Assembly: GCF_024584705.1 (NCBI RefSeq)
Contig: NZ_CP097384.1
Location: forward strand, 2,914,001 to 2,978,000
DNA: 64,000 bases
Reading direction: 5' to 3'
DNA from: Blastopirellula sp. J2-11
Lineage (GTDB): Bacteria > Planctomycetota > Planctomycetia > Pirellulales > Pirellulaceae
The notes under the pieces were generated by a model. The model was not told where the DNA came from. It did not search any database and was given only the letters and a program-made list of their open reading frames with translations. Below, one piece after another: positions 40,277 through 48,699 of the stretch (within the stretch, counting starts at the first letter, position 1; every line of letters starts with the position of its first letter). The position numbers and the translations under genes are program-made.

Positions 40277-40903
40277 TTAATGTTCCTGGCCCGGCAGATG
40301 AGCGTCGTCGAAATGGACGTGCAGTTGCGGACGTTGCTCGATCAACTTGGCCAAGCCAGGCTCGGTGATGTCGGTTTGATCGAGATAAAACGACTCTAGC
40401 GAGTTGATTTCGGCGATATGTTCCAGCGCGGCATCGGTCAGCGGCGTTTGTAATAGGTGTAAAAAACGGAGCGATGGATTGTCCCGCAGCGCGGCGATTC
40501 CCGCGTCTGTTATGTGAGGACTGCCGATTCGCAATTGCGTCAGCTGCGGCAGCTTGGCGATTTCGGCCAAGCCGGCGTCCGTAATTTTTGCTTGGGGGAG
40601 ATTAACAAATTGCAGATCTGGCAGCGCGCCCAACACCGCGGCGGCTGGATCATCGAGCGGCGTTTGATCGAGACGAATTCGCTGCAACTTGGTCGCACGC
40701 GAGAGAAGTTGCAATTCGGCGGGCGAAACGACGCGCTCGGTCACTTCGATCGTGTCACTTTCGCCAGCGATTACCTGACGCAGTTGCTCACGAAACGACA
40801 ACTCCTGCGGCGATTGCGACGGAGCGTTGGGTGCGCTGCATCCGGCGACCAGGAGGAGCGGGACGAATAAGCAACATGCAGCGTGAGAGAGAGACATTTT
40901 CAT
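40277..40903 (-). CDS. leucine-rich-repeat lipoprotein
   Basis: A 208-aa lipoprotein; lipobox LLVAGC with the lipidated Cys at about residue 19. The mature part has five LRR units of the type LPQLTQLRIGSPHITDAGIAAL, as in planctomycete LRR proteins with the ITDAGL consensus. These repeats usually bind protein partners. It lies 20 bp after the zinc-finger gene and is probably co-transcribed with it. ATG 40903 or ATG 40897 can serve as start; sequence further upstream overlaps the preceding gene in another frame and is rejected. Confidence 0.8.
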   Translation of the reverse strand: MKMSLSHAACCLFVPLLLVAGCSAPNAPSQSPQELSFREQLRQVIAGESDTIEVTERVVSPAELQLLSRATKLQRIRLDQTPLDDPAAAVLGALPDLQFVNLPQAKITDAGLAEIAKLPQLTQLRIGSPHITDAGIAALRDNPSLRFLHLLQTPLTDAALEHIAEINSLESFYLDQTDITEPGLAKLIEQRPQLHVHFDDAHLPGQEH

Positions 40904-40923
40904 CCGAGTTATTTGCGTCCAAT

Positions 40924-41376
40924 TTATTTGCATCGGGGGCACCGCATTTTGTAACGGGTCATGCCGCCGCCGCGACTGGTGGAAAGAGACATGATCTCGC
41001 CGCACTTGGGGCAAAAGTCGGGCGTGGCGTGATCGTCGGCGTTGTCCAGCTTTTCGCGACAGCCGACGCACGTATCGGCGTCTGGAAAAACTTCGAGCCG
41101 CTCCAGCGGAATCGGTTGGCGACAAACCTGACAAACGCGGCGCTGATCCCACTCTTCTTCGTCATCGCGAGGAAGATCGACTTTCAAGCCGATCCGACTA
41201 CAGTCGCCGCACGACAACTTGCCGGCGCTGCGACGGAAGAGTTCGACGACGAGATCGGCGTTGGGTTCTTCTTCGCGACGAAACATCCCGAGCGTCGTCA
41301 ACTGACGAACCATCGCCAGATGATCGCAGATAAGATGCCAATGGCAGTCTGGACAAGAGATTTCGAGGCGTTCCAT
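40924..41376 (-). CDS. TraR/DksA-type zinc-finger protein
   Basis: A 150-aa protein with many CxxC pairs. The N-terminal ISCPDCHWHLICDHL is a first ribbon; CGDC follows; RRVCQVCRQPIPLERLEVFP then DTCVGC is the DksA/TraR C4 zinc finger; and FCPKCG with MRCPRCK forms a last ribbon. The DksA-like finger alone does not make it a polymerase-binding factor, because the coiled-coil arm is absent. A nucleic-acid or chaperone-like role is possible. ATG 41376 has no strong ribosome-binding site, so the start is less sure. Confidence 0.75.
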   Translation of the reverse strand: MERLEISCPDCHWHLICDHLAMVRQLTTLGMFRREEEPNADLVVELFRRSAGKLSCGDCSRIGLKVDLPRDDEEEWDQRRVCQVCRQPIPLERLEVFPDADTCVGCREKLDNADDHATPDFCPKCGEIMSLSTSRGGGMTRYKMRCPRCK

Positions 41377-41575
41377 GAGCGTTTGAAAGTTTCGGGGGCA
41401 AGTTACGGCGGCAAGAATGCGGCGGCAAGAATGCGGCTGGGCCGGCGAATCGCCTGCGCAGGATCCATTCTGGCCGACAACCGCCGAGGGAGGGGAAATT
41501 CGGATTATACCAGCCGAGCAAATCGGCCATAATCTGGGAGACCCGATTTCTCGCATCGGAAGCAGAGGACCAGCG

Positions 41576-42220
41576 ATGATTGATTCGGCAATATCAAGAC
41601 GTAGAGAAAAAGTGGCGCTCATCCATGGGTTCTTTTCCTCCAGTTTGTGGATGAATCGATTAGAACGGCGGATACGGGCCGACGGCTTTACCACGCAAGC
41701 GTTTGGGTATGTCACCCTGATCGGCGATATCGAAGCGTACGCGCAAAGATTCGCCGAGGCGCTGCGTCAAATCGATAGGGAAGAGGACGTCGATCGACTG
41801 CACATCATCGGGCACAGCTTGGGAGGGCTAGTGACGCGGCGCGCGTTGCAGATTTATCGTCCGACGCGTCTCGGTCGCGTTATTTTTATGGCGAGCCCGC
41901 ATCGTGGACTGTTTGCGGGAAGATTTTGGGGAGGTCTGCTCGGTCTGTTGCACTGCCGCGCCGTCGGACAAATGTCGGACGTCCCTGACAGCTATGTGAA
42001 TCAAATGGCGCCGCCAGATTTTGAGTTTGCCGTAATCGCGGCGGCGCACGATCACTTGGTGACCGAGCAGTCGGCCAAACTGGAAGGGCACGCCGACTAT
42101 CGGCTCTATCCGACGATGCATACGGCGCTGCTGCTGCGGCGTGACGTGGCCCAAGATGTTTGCAGCTATCTTGAACATGGACGCTTTCTCGACGCTTCTC
42201 TTACGAAAGCCGCAAGATGA
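41576..42220 (+). CDS. alpha/beta-hydrolase, lipase-like
   Basis: A 214-aa hydrolase with the early strand VALIHGFFSSSLWM (oxyanion region), nucleophile motif GHSLGG around residue 83, and ASPHRG after it. The catalytic His is probably in YPTMHTALLL near residue 180. It resembles PGAP1/lipase-type esterases that act on triglycerides or lipid-linked substrates. AGAGGA is 7 nt before the ATG. The next gene overlaps it by 4 nt (ATGA), so the two are translationally coupled. Confidence 0.85.
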   Translation: MIDSAISRRREKVALIHGFFSSSLWMNRLERRIRADGFTTQAFGYVTLIGDIEAYAQRFAEALRQIDREEDVDRLHIIGHSLGGLVTRRALQIYRPTRLGRVIFMASPHRGLFAGRFWGGLLGLLHCRAVGQMSDVPDSYVNQMAPPDFEFAVIAAAHDHLVTEQSAKLEGHADYRLYPTMHTALLLRRDVAQDVCSYLEHGRFLDASLTKAAR

Positions 42221-43020
42221 ACGAAGACCAACGCGAGCTATGGCGGAAGATCGAGCGGTTTTCGATCGACGAAGGGGATGAGCAACTAACCTTCGCGCGG
42301 CGTCTGGCGCGCGAGAACGGCTGGTCGCTGCGATTCGCCGAGCGCGTAGTGGAAGAGTACAAGCGGTTTGTTTTTCTCGCGATGGCGTCAGGTCACCGCG
42401 TTACGCCGTCGGAACAAGTCGATCAGGCCTGGCACTTGCACCTGGTCTATTCGCGCTCGTATTGGGAGCGAATGTGTCAGCAGGTGCTGGGGAAGCCGCT
42501 GCATCATGGACCCACCAAAGGAGGCGCGGCCGAAGCGGAGAAGTTTGAGGATTGGTACGAGCGAACCCAACAAAGCTACGCCGCGCTGTTTGGCGAAGCG
42601 CCGCCAGAGGATATCTGGCCCTCGTCCGCCGTTCGCTTTGATCCGTCGGTCCAATGGCGAACGGTCGACGTCGGTTCGCATTGGGTGATCCCCAAGTTGT
42701 CACGACGCGCGCTGACCTTGTTAGGCGGCGGCGTGCCGCTGTTGGTTGGCGCCGGCGTATCGCCGGCGCTGCTGGGAGCGGGGGGACTTCCGGTTTTGGT
42801 GAAAGTGATCATCGTCGTCTTTGTGCTGTTGTTGGTCGTTTGGTTGTTAGCGCTGCTCTTCCGATCTGGCAAAGATTCTGGCGGCGGTTGCAGCAGTTGC
42901 GGTGATTCGACCGGAGGGGGATGGTTTTTCTTTGGCGACTGGGGCTGCAGCAATGATTCGGGCTGCAGCAGCGACTCGGGGTGCGGAAGCAGCTGCGGCG
43001 GCGGTTGTGGTGGGGATTAG
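42217..43020 (+). CDS. glycine-rich domain (GRDP/DUF1399-like) membrane protein with Cys/Gly tail
   Basis: A 267-aa protein. The N-terminal 130 residues contain [35 protein letters not shown] and [10 protein letters not shown], the pattern of glycine-rich-domain proteins whose W-H-x-H core is conserved. A hydrophobic block at about 175-215 gives one or two membrane helices. The last 45 residues are almost only Gly, Cys, Ser and Asp ([20 protein letters not shown]), as in the TIGR04222-like bacterial group. Function unknown. It starts inside the stop of the lipase gene and ends directly at a heptanucleotide repeat. Confidence 0.78.
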   Translation: MNEDQRELWRKIERFSIDEGDEQLTFARRLARENGWSLRFAERVVEEYKRFVFLAMASGHRVTPSEQVDQAWHLHLVYSRSYWERMCQQVLGKPLHHGPTKGGAAEAEKFEDWYERTQQSYAALFGEAPPEDIWPSSAVRFDPSVQWRTVDVGSHWVIPKLSRRALTLLGGGVPLLVGAGVSPALLGAGGLPVLVKVIIVVFVLLLVVWLLALLFRSGKDSGGGCSSCGDSTGGGWFFFGDWGCSNDSGCSSDSGCGSSCGGGCGGD

Positions 43021-43209
43021 CGGAAAGCGGAAAGCGGAAAGCGGAAAGCGGAAAGCGGAAAGCGGAAAGCGGAAAGCGGAAAGCGGAAAGCGGAAAGCGG
43101 AAAGCGGAAAGCGGAAAGCGGAAAGCGGAAAGCGGAAAGCGGAAAGCGGAAAGCGGAAAGCGGAAAGCGGAATGCGGAATGCGGAATGCGGAATGCGGAA
43201 TGCGGAATG
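43021..43209. repeat. 27-copy heptanucleotide tandem repeat
   Basis: Twenty-one perfect CGGAAAG units (43021-43167) run without a break into six CGGAATG units (43168-43209). The array starts at the first base after the stop codon of the upstream gene. All open frames across it are repeat artefacts. Confidence 0.98.
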
Positions 43210-43442
43210 CGGAAAAGCGCGGCATCAAAATGGGTTGGATTGCGAGGGCTTGTTGGACCGTTTGGGGGGAAGAAAATCTTTGTTTCTGCGCGTCTGTTCG
43301 CGCCAAATTGCTGCTCGTTGGCATGCTGGCCGAAAATTCGGGTTTGCGTATAGTCAGCCGTGCGGTCGGGGGCTATTTTCGAATGTTGCGAAACGCAAAA
43401 CCTGATTCCCTCTCAATCTCTCTCCCGTCAAGGACCCACCTG

Positions 43443-44096
43443 ATGAAACGTATCTTGCCGCTGTTGGTTTTCACCCTGATTGGCGCGCTGACCGGCGCTG
43501 CGACGTTGCACGCCGAAGAAGAGGGTTTCACCACTCTGTTCAATGGCAAAGATCTAGATGGCTGGGTCGGCGCAGTCAAAGGTTACGATGTCGAAGATGG
43601 CATGATCGTTTGCAATCCCAAAATAGGGGGCAACCTCTACTACGGCAAAGAATTCGACAACTTTGTGCTGCGGTTTGAATTCAAGCTGGAACCGGGCGCT
43701 AACAATGGTTTGGCCATTCGTTCGCCGATCGAAGGGAATTCGGCCTACAACGGCATTGAACTGCAAATCTTGGATACCGAACATGAACGCTACAAAACGA
43801 TTGCGCCTTATCAAGCGCACGGATCGGTCTACGGCGTTGTGCCGGCGAAGCGCGGTTTCCTGAAACCGGTGGGTGAGTGGAATGTGCAAGAAGTCGTTGC
43901 GGACGGCAATCAAGTCAAAGTGACCCTCAACGGCGAAGTGATCGTTGACGCTGACATCAAAGAAGCGTCAAAGGATGGAACCTTGGATCACAACAAGCAC
44001 CCCGGTCTATTGAACAAAAAAGGGCACATCGGCTTTTTGGGGCATGGAACCAAGGTTTCGTTTCGCAACATCCGTATCAAGCCGATCACGAAGTAA
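43443..44096 (+). CDS. exported DUF1080 (3-keto-disaccharide hydrolase-like) protein
   Basis: A 217-aa secreted protein: signal peptide 1-24 (ending TLHA), then a single DUF1080 domain with FTTLFNGKDLDGW, FVLRFEFKLEPGANNGLAIR, NGIELQILDTEHE and HIGFLGHGTKVSFRNIRIKP. It is a complete, single-domain version of the protein at 22652 without the charged tail. Glycan binding or cleavage outside the cytoplasm is inferred from the family. AAGGA lies about 10 nt before the ATG. About 230 bp lie between the heptamer array and this start. Confidence 0.88.
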   Translation: MKRILPLLVFTLIGALTGAATLHAEEEGFTTLFNGKDLDGWVGAVKGYDVEDGMIVCNPKIGGNLYYGKEFDNFVLRFEFKLEPGANNGLAIRSPIEGNSAYNGIELQILDTEHERYKTIAPYQAHGSVYGVVPAKRGFLKPVGEWNVQEVVADGNQVKVTLNGEVIVDADIKEASKDGTLDHNKHPGLLNKKGHIGFLGHGTKVSFRNIRIKPITK

Positions 44097-44366
44097 GTGC
44101 TAGCGACCGCCTGTTAAGTTTGGCGAACTGCGCAGCTTACGTCTCGCGCGGTAGTTCTGGTAAATCCATCGAGACCGTCCGGTCGATTGCATAGATATCG
44201 CAGTCGACCGTGGCGGTCTTTGCTTTTCTCTGCGTCAAATTGGCGACTAGAAAATGCTGGCGAATCGCCCTGTCGCCGCTCTTCTGCGATCAGTATGATT
44301 TCACGGCTTCTTTTCTTACGCTAACGAGCCGCAGCTCTCAAGGATTGAGACTGTACGCACAACGGA

Positions 44367-47321
44367 ATGATGCGAAACACGAGGTTACTACTGACGCTGG
44401 TTCTCATTGCGACATCGTTCGTGATGACTCGACCAGCTTGCGCCGACGGGGCTGCTGAACTGTATGCCGTCGCGGCGAGCCAATATGCTCGTAAGGATTG
44501 GGAAGCGGCGATCGTAGCGTTTGATCGTTTTCTCTATGACTATCCGGATCATTCGCTGACCGGCCCCCTCCTCTTCTATCGGGGCGAAGCGCTGATTCAG
44601 CTCGAAGATTTTGCGGATGCTCGCAAGTCGTACGAAGATTTCCTGCAGCGCGTTCAAACTCACGCGAATCGCAGCCAGGCCGAATTTCGGATCGCCGAAT
44701 GCTATTATCTGACCGGTGATCTTGAAGCGGCGCAGACGCAGTTCGAGACCTTCATCACCGCGCACCAAGATCACGCGCTATACGCTCACGCATTGCCCTA
44801 TCTGGGCGAAATCGCGTTGGCCGATCAAGACTACGACATGGCCGAACAGCTTTTCCGCAAAGCGAAAGCCGCCGCGCCCAGTCTGACGATGCAGGGAGAA
44901 GCGGAGCTAGGCTTAGCCCGGACATTGCGAGACAGTGGTCAGTTGTCAGCCGCACGCACGGCCTATCATGCCGCGCTGAAACAGGAACTATCCGAAGCGC
45001 ACGACGCCAGATTTGAGTTGGGAGTGCTGGAATATCGCCTGGGCGAACATCGCGTCGCCGTTGAGCATCTGACCGAAGTCGCCAACGCTGGCGATCGACA
45101 CAGCGACGTCGCCAAGCTTTGGATCGCTAAAGCCTATTATGGAGTTCGCGATTGGCCGCAAGCCGAACAGCGACTGCAAGAGTTGGCCAACGAGGAAAAG
45201 CTGAGTCAATATCGTGACGAGATCGACTATCTGTCAGCTCGCATTCGCTTGGAGCAAGGGGGAACGAGCGAAGGCCTAACGCAGCTCGAACAGCTGTTGA
45301 AGGACCATCCCACGTCGCCTTGGTGCGACGAAGCGCTTTTCTATCTGGCCGAAGCGGCGGTGGTGACCGGCGACCTGGACAAAGCGACCGTGACCGCCCA
45401 ACGACTCATCGTAGAACATCCCCGGCAAGAAGCGACGCCGCAGGGGGTTCGCCTGGTCGTGCGGAAGTGGCTTGAGCAAGAGAACTATACGCGTGCGATC
45501 GAGTTGCTCGCGTCGCCTGAGATAGATGAGGTGGCGCCCGATCTGGAAAAGACCGCAGCAGCTTGGAGCTTTGAGCTTCCCTACTTGCGCGGCGTCGCTC
45601 AACTGGGCGCCGGCAACGTGAAACAAGCGATGCGGCAGTTAGAAACGGCGATCGCCGCGACCGACCTCCCGCAGCAACAAGGTTCGGCCTACTACGCGCT
45701 TGGCTTGGCCGCCGATCGTAGCGGAGAAGACGCCAACGCGGCGCGTCATTTCGCCAAGTATCTGGAAGTCTCGCCGACCGGCGAGGAAGCGTCCGCTTCA
45801 CGCTTGCTGCTCGCGTCGTCATTGGCCCGCATCGGTCAATTGGAAGATGCGAAGACCACCTACGCTCAAGTGGATCGCGCCAATTGCGAGACGCGGTTGT
45901 ATTGGCTCACCACGCGACGGCTGGCGGAAACCGCCTTGAAATCAGGCGACAAATCATGGGCTGGCGAACTGTTCCAAAAGCTGACGCAGGACGGCAATCC
46001 GGAAGAATTTGTCAAAGCCGGCGTCGCCGGACTGAGCTGGGTTCAGCTGGATGCGGCCAGCGACGAAACTTCGGCCGCCGCTATAGAACAGTTGATCGAG
46101 AAAGATCCGACTAGCACGCTGATTCCGGCGGTATTGTCGGCCCGGGCGCAGATCTTGCTCCAACGTGATCAAGCGGCCGAAGCGCTCACGATCTACCAGC
46201 AGATCTATCGTGACTATCCCGATTCAGACGCAGCACCGGCGGCGATGCTGTCAGCGGCTCAGCTGCTGAATCAGCGGAAAGAATATGGCCGCGCCGCCGA
46301 ACTCTATCGCGCACTGATCCAGGCGCCCAGCAAAGACTTGCAGCGAGACGACCTTCATTATCAATTGGGTTGGGCGTTGCACGACCAAGGAAACCAGGCG
46401 GCTGCCGCCGAACAGTGGCGCATCATCTGCGAGAACTACCCTCAAAGCCAGCTCTGGAGCGACGCCGCTTATCGTCGCGCCGAACAATTGCTGACCACGA
46501 AACAGCCGAACGAAGCGAAGGCGCTGCTGCAACAGATCGTCGACAGCGGTGACGCCCAAGTCGCTCCTCACGCGACCTACTTGCTCGGACAGATCGCCGT
46601 CAGCCAGTCTGACTGGGAAGCGGTGGCCACGCAGATGGCCAAGCTCGAAGGGGGTGACAACGGCGAAGAACTACAGACCATGGCGAGCTTCTGGCACGCC
46701 GAGTCACTCTTCCATCAGCACAAATTCAGCGAAGCGGCGAAGTTGTTTAATGATGTTGACGCATTGGCTCGCGGACGCGAGTTGTCGTGGAACGCGACGG
46801 TATCGCTCCGCCGCGCCCAACTCGCGGCGCACCTGGGCGACTGGGACGAAGCGCTTCGCCTGGCCGATCTGGCGGTGGTGAGCCATCCCGATTTTGAACA
46901 ACGCTTTGAGCTCGACTATCTTCGCGGCCGCTGCTTGGCGCGTCAGGCGAACTTTGCCGAAGCTCGCAAGGCCTACCAACGCGTGATTGATTCGCGTCTG
47001 GGGGGAGCGACCGAAACCGCCGCGATGGCGCAGTGGATGATCGGCGAAACCTACTTCCATCAAAAGAACTACCAATCGGCGATTCAAGCTTACTCTCGCG
47101 TCGCCGCATTGTACGACTTCCCACGCTGGAAGGCCGGCTCACTGCTGCAGATTGGGAAGTGCTACGAGATTTCGCGCCAGTGGGATAAGGCGCAGAAGTA
47201 CTACGACGAAGTTTCGGCCGGTTACCCAAAGTCCTTTTTTGCCGGCGAAGCGCAGCAGCGGCTGAGCGTCGTCCGTCAACGTCGCGAGACGGCCGGAGTC
47301 AAGACAACGGAACAACGCTAA
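44367..47321 (+). CDS. large exported tetratricopeptide-repeat protein
   Basis: A 984-aa protein with a signal peptide (1 to about 26) and about 20 TPR-like helical pairs along its whole length, for example YARKDWEAAIVAFDRFLYDYP near the start and KNYQSAIQAYSRVAALYDFP near the end. The repeats resemble those of the YbgF/CpoB and BamD type. It is the first gene of an apparent operon with ExbB/TolQ, ExbD/TolR and a toroid protein, so a periplasmic scaffold for that energy-transducing complex is inferred. Two ATG codons lie side by side (44367 and 44370). Confidence 0.88.
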   Translation: MMRNTRLLLTLVLIATSFVMTRPACADGAAELYAVAASQYARKDWEAAIVAFDRFLYDYPDHSLTGPLLFYRGEALIQLEDFADARKSYEDFLQRVQTHANRSQAEFRIAECYYLTGDLEAAQTQFETFITAHQDHALYAHALPYLGEIALADQDYDMAEQLFRKAKAAAPSLTMQGEAELGLARTLRDSGQLSAARTAYHAALKQELSEAHDARFELGVLEYRLGEHRVAVEHLTEVANAGDRHSDVAKLWIAKAYYGVRDWPQAEQRLQELANEEKLSQYRDEIDYLSARIRLEQGGTSEGLTQLEQLLKDHPTSPWCDEALFYLAEAAVVTGDLDKATVTAQRLIVEHPRQEATPQGVRLVVRKWLEQENYTRAIELLASPEIDEVAPDLEKTAAAWSFELPYLRGVAQLGAGNVKQAMRQLETAIAATDLPQQQGSAYYALGLAADRSGEDANAARHFAKYLEVSPTGEEASASRLLLASSLARIGQLEDAKTTYAQVDRANCETRLYWLTTRRLAETALKSGDKSWAGELFQKLTQDGNPEEFVKAGVAGLSWVQLDAASDETSAAAIEQLIEKDPTSTLIPAVLSARAQILLQRDQAAEALTIYQQIYRDYPDSDAAPAAMLSAAQLLNQRKEYGRAAELYRALIQAPSKDLQRDDLHYQLGWALHDQGNQAAAAEQWRIICENYPQSQLWSDAAYRRAEQLLTTKQPNEAKALLQQIVDSGDAQVAPHATYLLGQIAVSQSDWEAVATQMAKLEGGDNGEELQTMASFWHAESLFHQHKFSEAAKLFNDVDALARGRELSWNATVSLRRAQLAAHLGDWDEALRLADLAVVSHPDFEQRFELDYLRGRCLARQANFAEARKAYQRVIDSRLGGATETAAMAQWMIGETYFHQKNYQSAIQAYSRVAALYDFPRWKAGSLLQIGKCYEISRQWDKAQKYYDEVSAGYPKSFFAGEAQQRLSVVRQRRETAGVKTTEQR

Positions 47322-47404
47322 GCGACGTTGGATGCGCCACGACATTTTTTTATTACCGCCGGCGGCGCCCCTCGCCGGTGATTTGAGATCGGGAGTCTAC
47401 TGAA

Positions 47405-48223
47405 ATGGATGTCAGTCAGATGCGAACCGTTAGTCGCGGCATTTGCCAAATGGCGCTGATCGCAGCGCTCGGGGGCATGGTTCTAACAGCGCCGGCGTTT
47501 GCGCAAGAAGGCGTGGACGCATTGGCCTCTGCGGCTGAATCTCCTATTCCCACCAAAAACATGCTGCAAGCGGTTCGCGATGGCGGCTTGCTGATGTATC
47601 CGATTGTGCTTTGCTCATTTCTGCTGCTGGTCTTCGTCTTTGAACGAGCGATCAGCCTGCGAACGGGCCGCGTTATTCCGCGGCCGTTCGTCAAACGATT
47701 TATCGAGCAGGTCCGCGAAGGGCAAATCGATCAGGAAGAAGCGTTGGCGCTGTGCGAAGAAAATCGGAGCCCTGTGGCCGAGGTCTTTTCGGCTGCGGTC
47801 AAAAAATGGGGCCGTTCTTCGGTCGAAGTCGAGCAGGCGATCATTGATAGCGGGGAACGCGTCACCAACGTACTAAGACGCTACCTGCGACTGTTTAACG
47901 GCATCTCGACAATCAGCCCGCTGCTGGGGTTGCTCGGCACTGTGCTCGGCATGATTAAAGCTTTCAATGCGATCGCTACGGCTGATGCGATGGGCCGCCC
48001 CGAGTTGTTGGCCGCCGGCATCAGCCAAGCGTTGTTGACCACGGCCGCCGGTTTGACTGTCGCGCTGCCGGCGTTGATCGCCTATCTCTTCTTTGTCGGC
48101 CGCGTCGACAAGTTGGTGATGGAGATCGATTCGCTGGGACAGGAAGTGGTCAATGCGATCGCGTCGGATGGTTGGAAAGAGCGAAAGAGCGGCGCTAAAA
48201 AAGCGTCCCGTCGCGCCGCGTAA
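47405..48223 (+). CDS. MotA/TolQ/ExbB-type proton channel protein
   Basis: A 272-aa inner-membrane protein. It begins with a cleavable-looking signal segment (1 to about 34, ending APAFA), uncommon in short ExbB proteins but seen in longer types. Three transmembrane helices follow (about 60-80, 170-190, 205-230), with the conserved ISPLLGLLGTVLGMI and GISQALLTTAAGLTVALPAL. It forms the proton channel with the ExbD protein encoded 42 bp downstream and uses the proton-motive force to drive a partner across the envelope. Confidence 0.93.
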   Translation: MDVSQMRTVSRGICQMALIAALGGMVLTAPAFAQEGVDALASAAESPIPTKNMLQAVRDGGLLMYPIVLCSFLLLVFVFERAISLRTGRVIPRPFVKRFIEQVREGQIDQEEALALCEENRSPVAEVFSAAVKKWGRSSVEVEQAIIDSGERVTNVLRRYLRLFNGISTISPLLGLLGTVLGMIKAFNAIATADAMGRPELLAAGISQALLTTAAGLTVALPALIAYLFFVGRVDKLVMEIDSLGQEVVNAIASDGWKERKSGAKKASRRAA

Positions 48224-48265
48224 TCGCTGGGTGAATGGAATCGCCCCCATAAAGGAGCCAGGAAG

Positions 48266-48697
48266 GTGCCTCTCAAAACGCATATCGACGAGACGCCGAC
48301 GCTCAACTTGACGCCGATGATCGACATTGTTTTTCTGTTGATCATCTTCTTCATGGTCGGAACCAAATTTACTGAGCTCGAACGAAAGATCGGGCTCGAA
48401 GTTCCCGCTGTCAACGATGTTGGCGCGTTGACCGCCGCCCCCGAGCGAAAAGTGGTCAACATCTATCGAGATGGACGCATCATGCTCGATCGGCAAGAGC
48501 TGACGATTGAGCAACTGCAGTCGACGCTAATCGCGGCTCGCGGCGAGTATGAAGATCTGGGCGTGCTCGTTCGCGGCGACGCCGAGATCCCGTTCCAGAG
48601 CGTCGCCTCGGTGTTGAACGCTTGTCGTAGTGCGGGGATAAACGAGATGGGCATCTCAGTTCGTTTGGCGCAACAAACCACCACGAGCACGAGATAG
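48266..48697 (+). CDS. ExbD/TolR-family protein
   Basis: A 143-aa single-pass protein. The N-terminal helix TPMIDIVFLLIIFFMVGTKF contains Asp20, the proton-carrying residue of the family. The C-terminal periplasmic domain (about 45-140) has the usual beta-alpha fold. A GTG start is set by AAGGAG about 9 nt upstream. It ends 2 bp before the next ATG, so all three genes are probably co-transcribed. Confidence 0.93.
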   Translation: MPLKTHIDETPTLNLTPMIDIVFLLIIFFMVGTKFTELERKIGLEVPAVNDVGALTAAPERKVVNIYRDGRIMLDRQELTIEQLQSTLIAARGEYEDLGVLVRGDAEIPFQSVASVLNACRSAGINEMGISVRLAQQTTTSTR

Positions 48698-48699
48698 TC

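Noticed and set aside
43021-43210. Open frames with repeated ESGKRKA-type residues across the heptamer array
   Set aside because: They arise only because a 7-bp unit reads through all frames every 21 bp; no start with a ribosome-binding site belongs to them.
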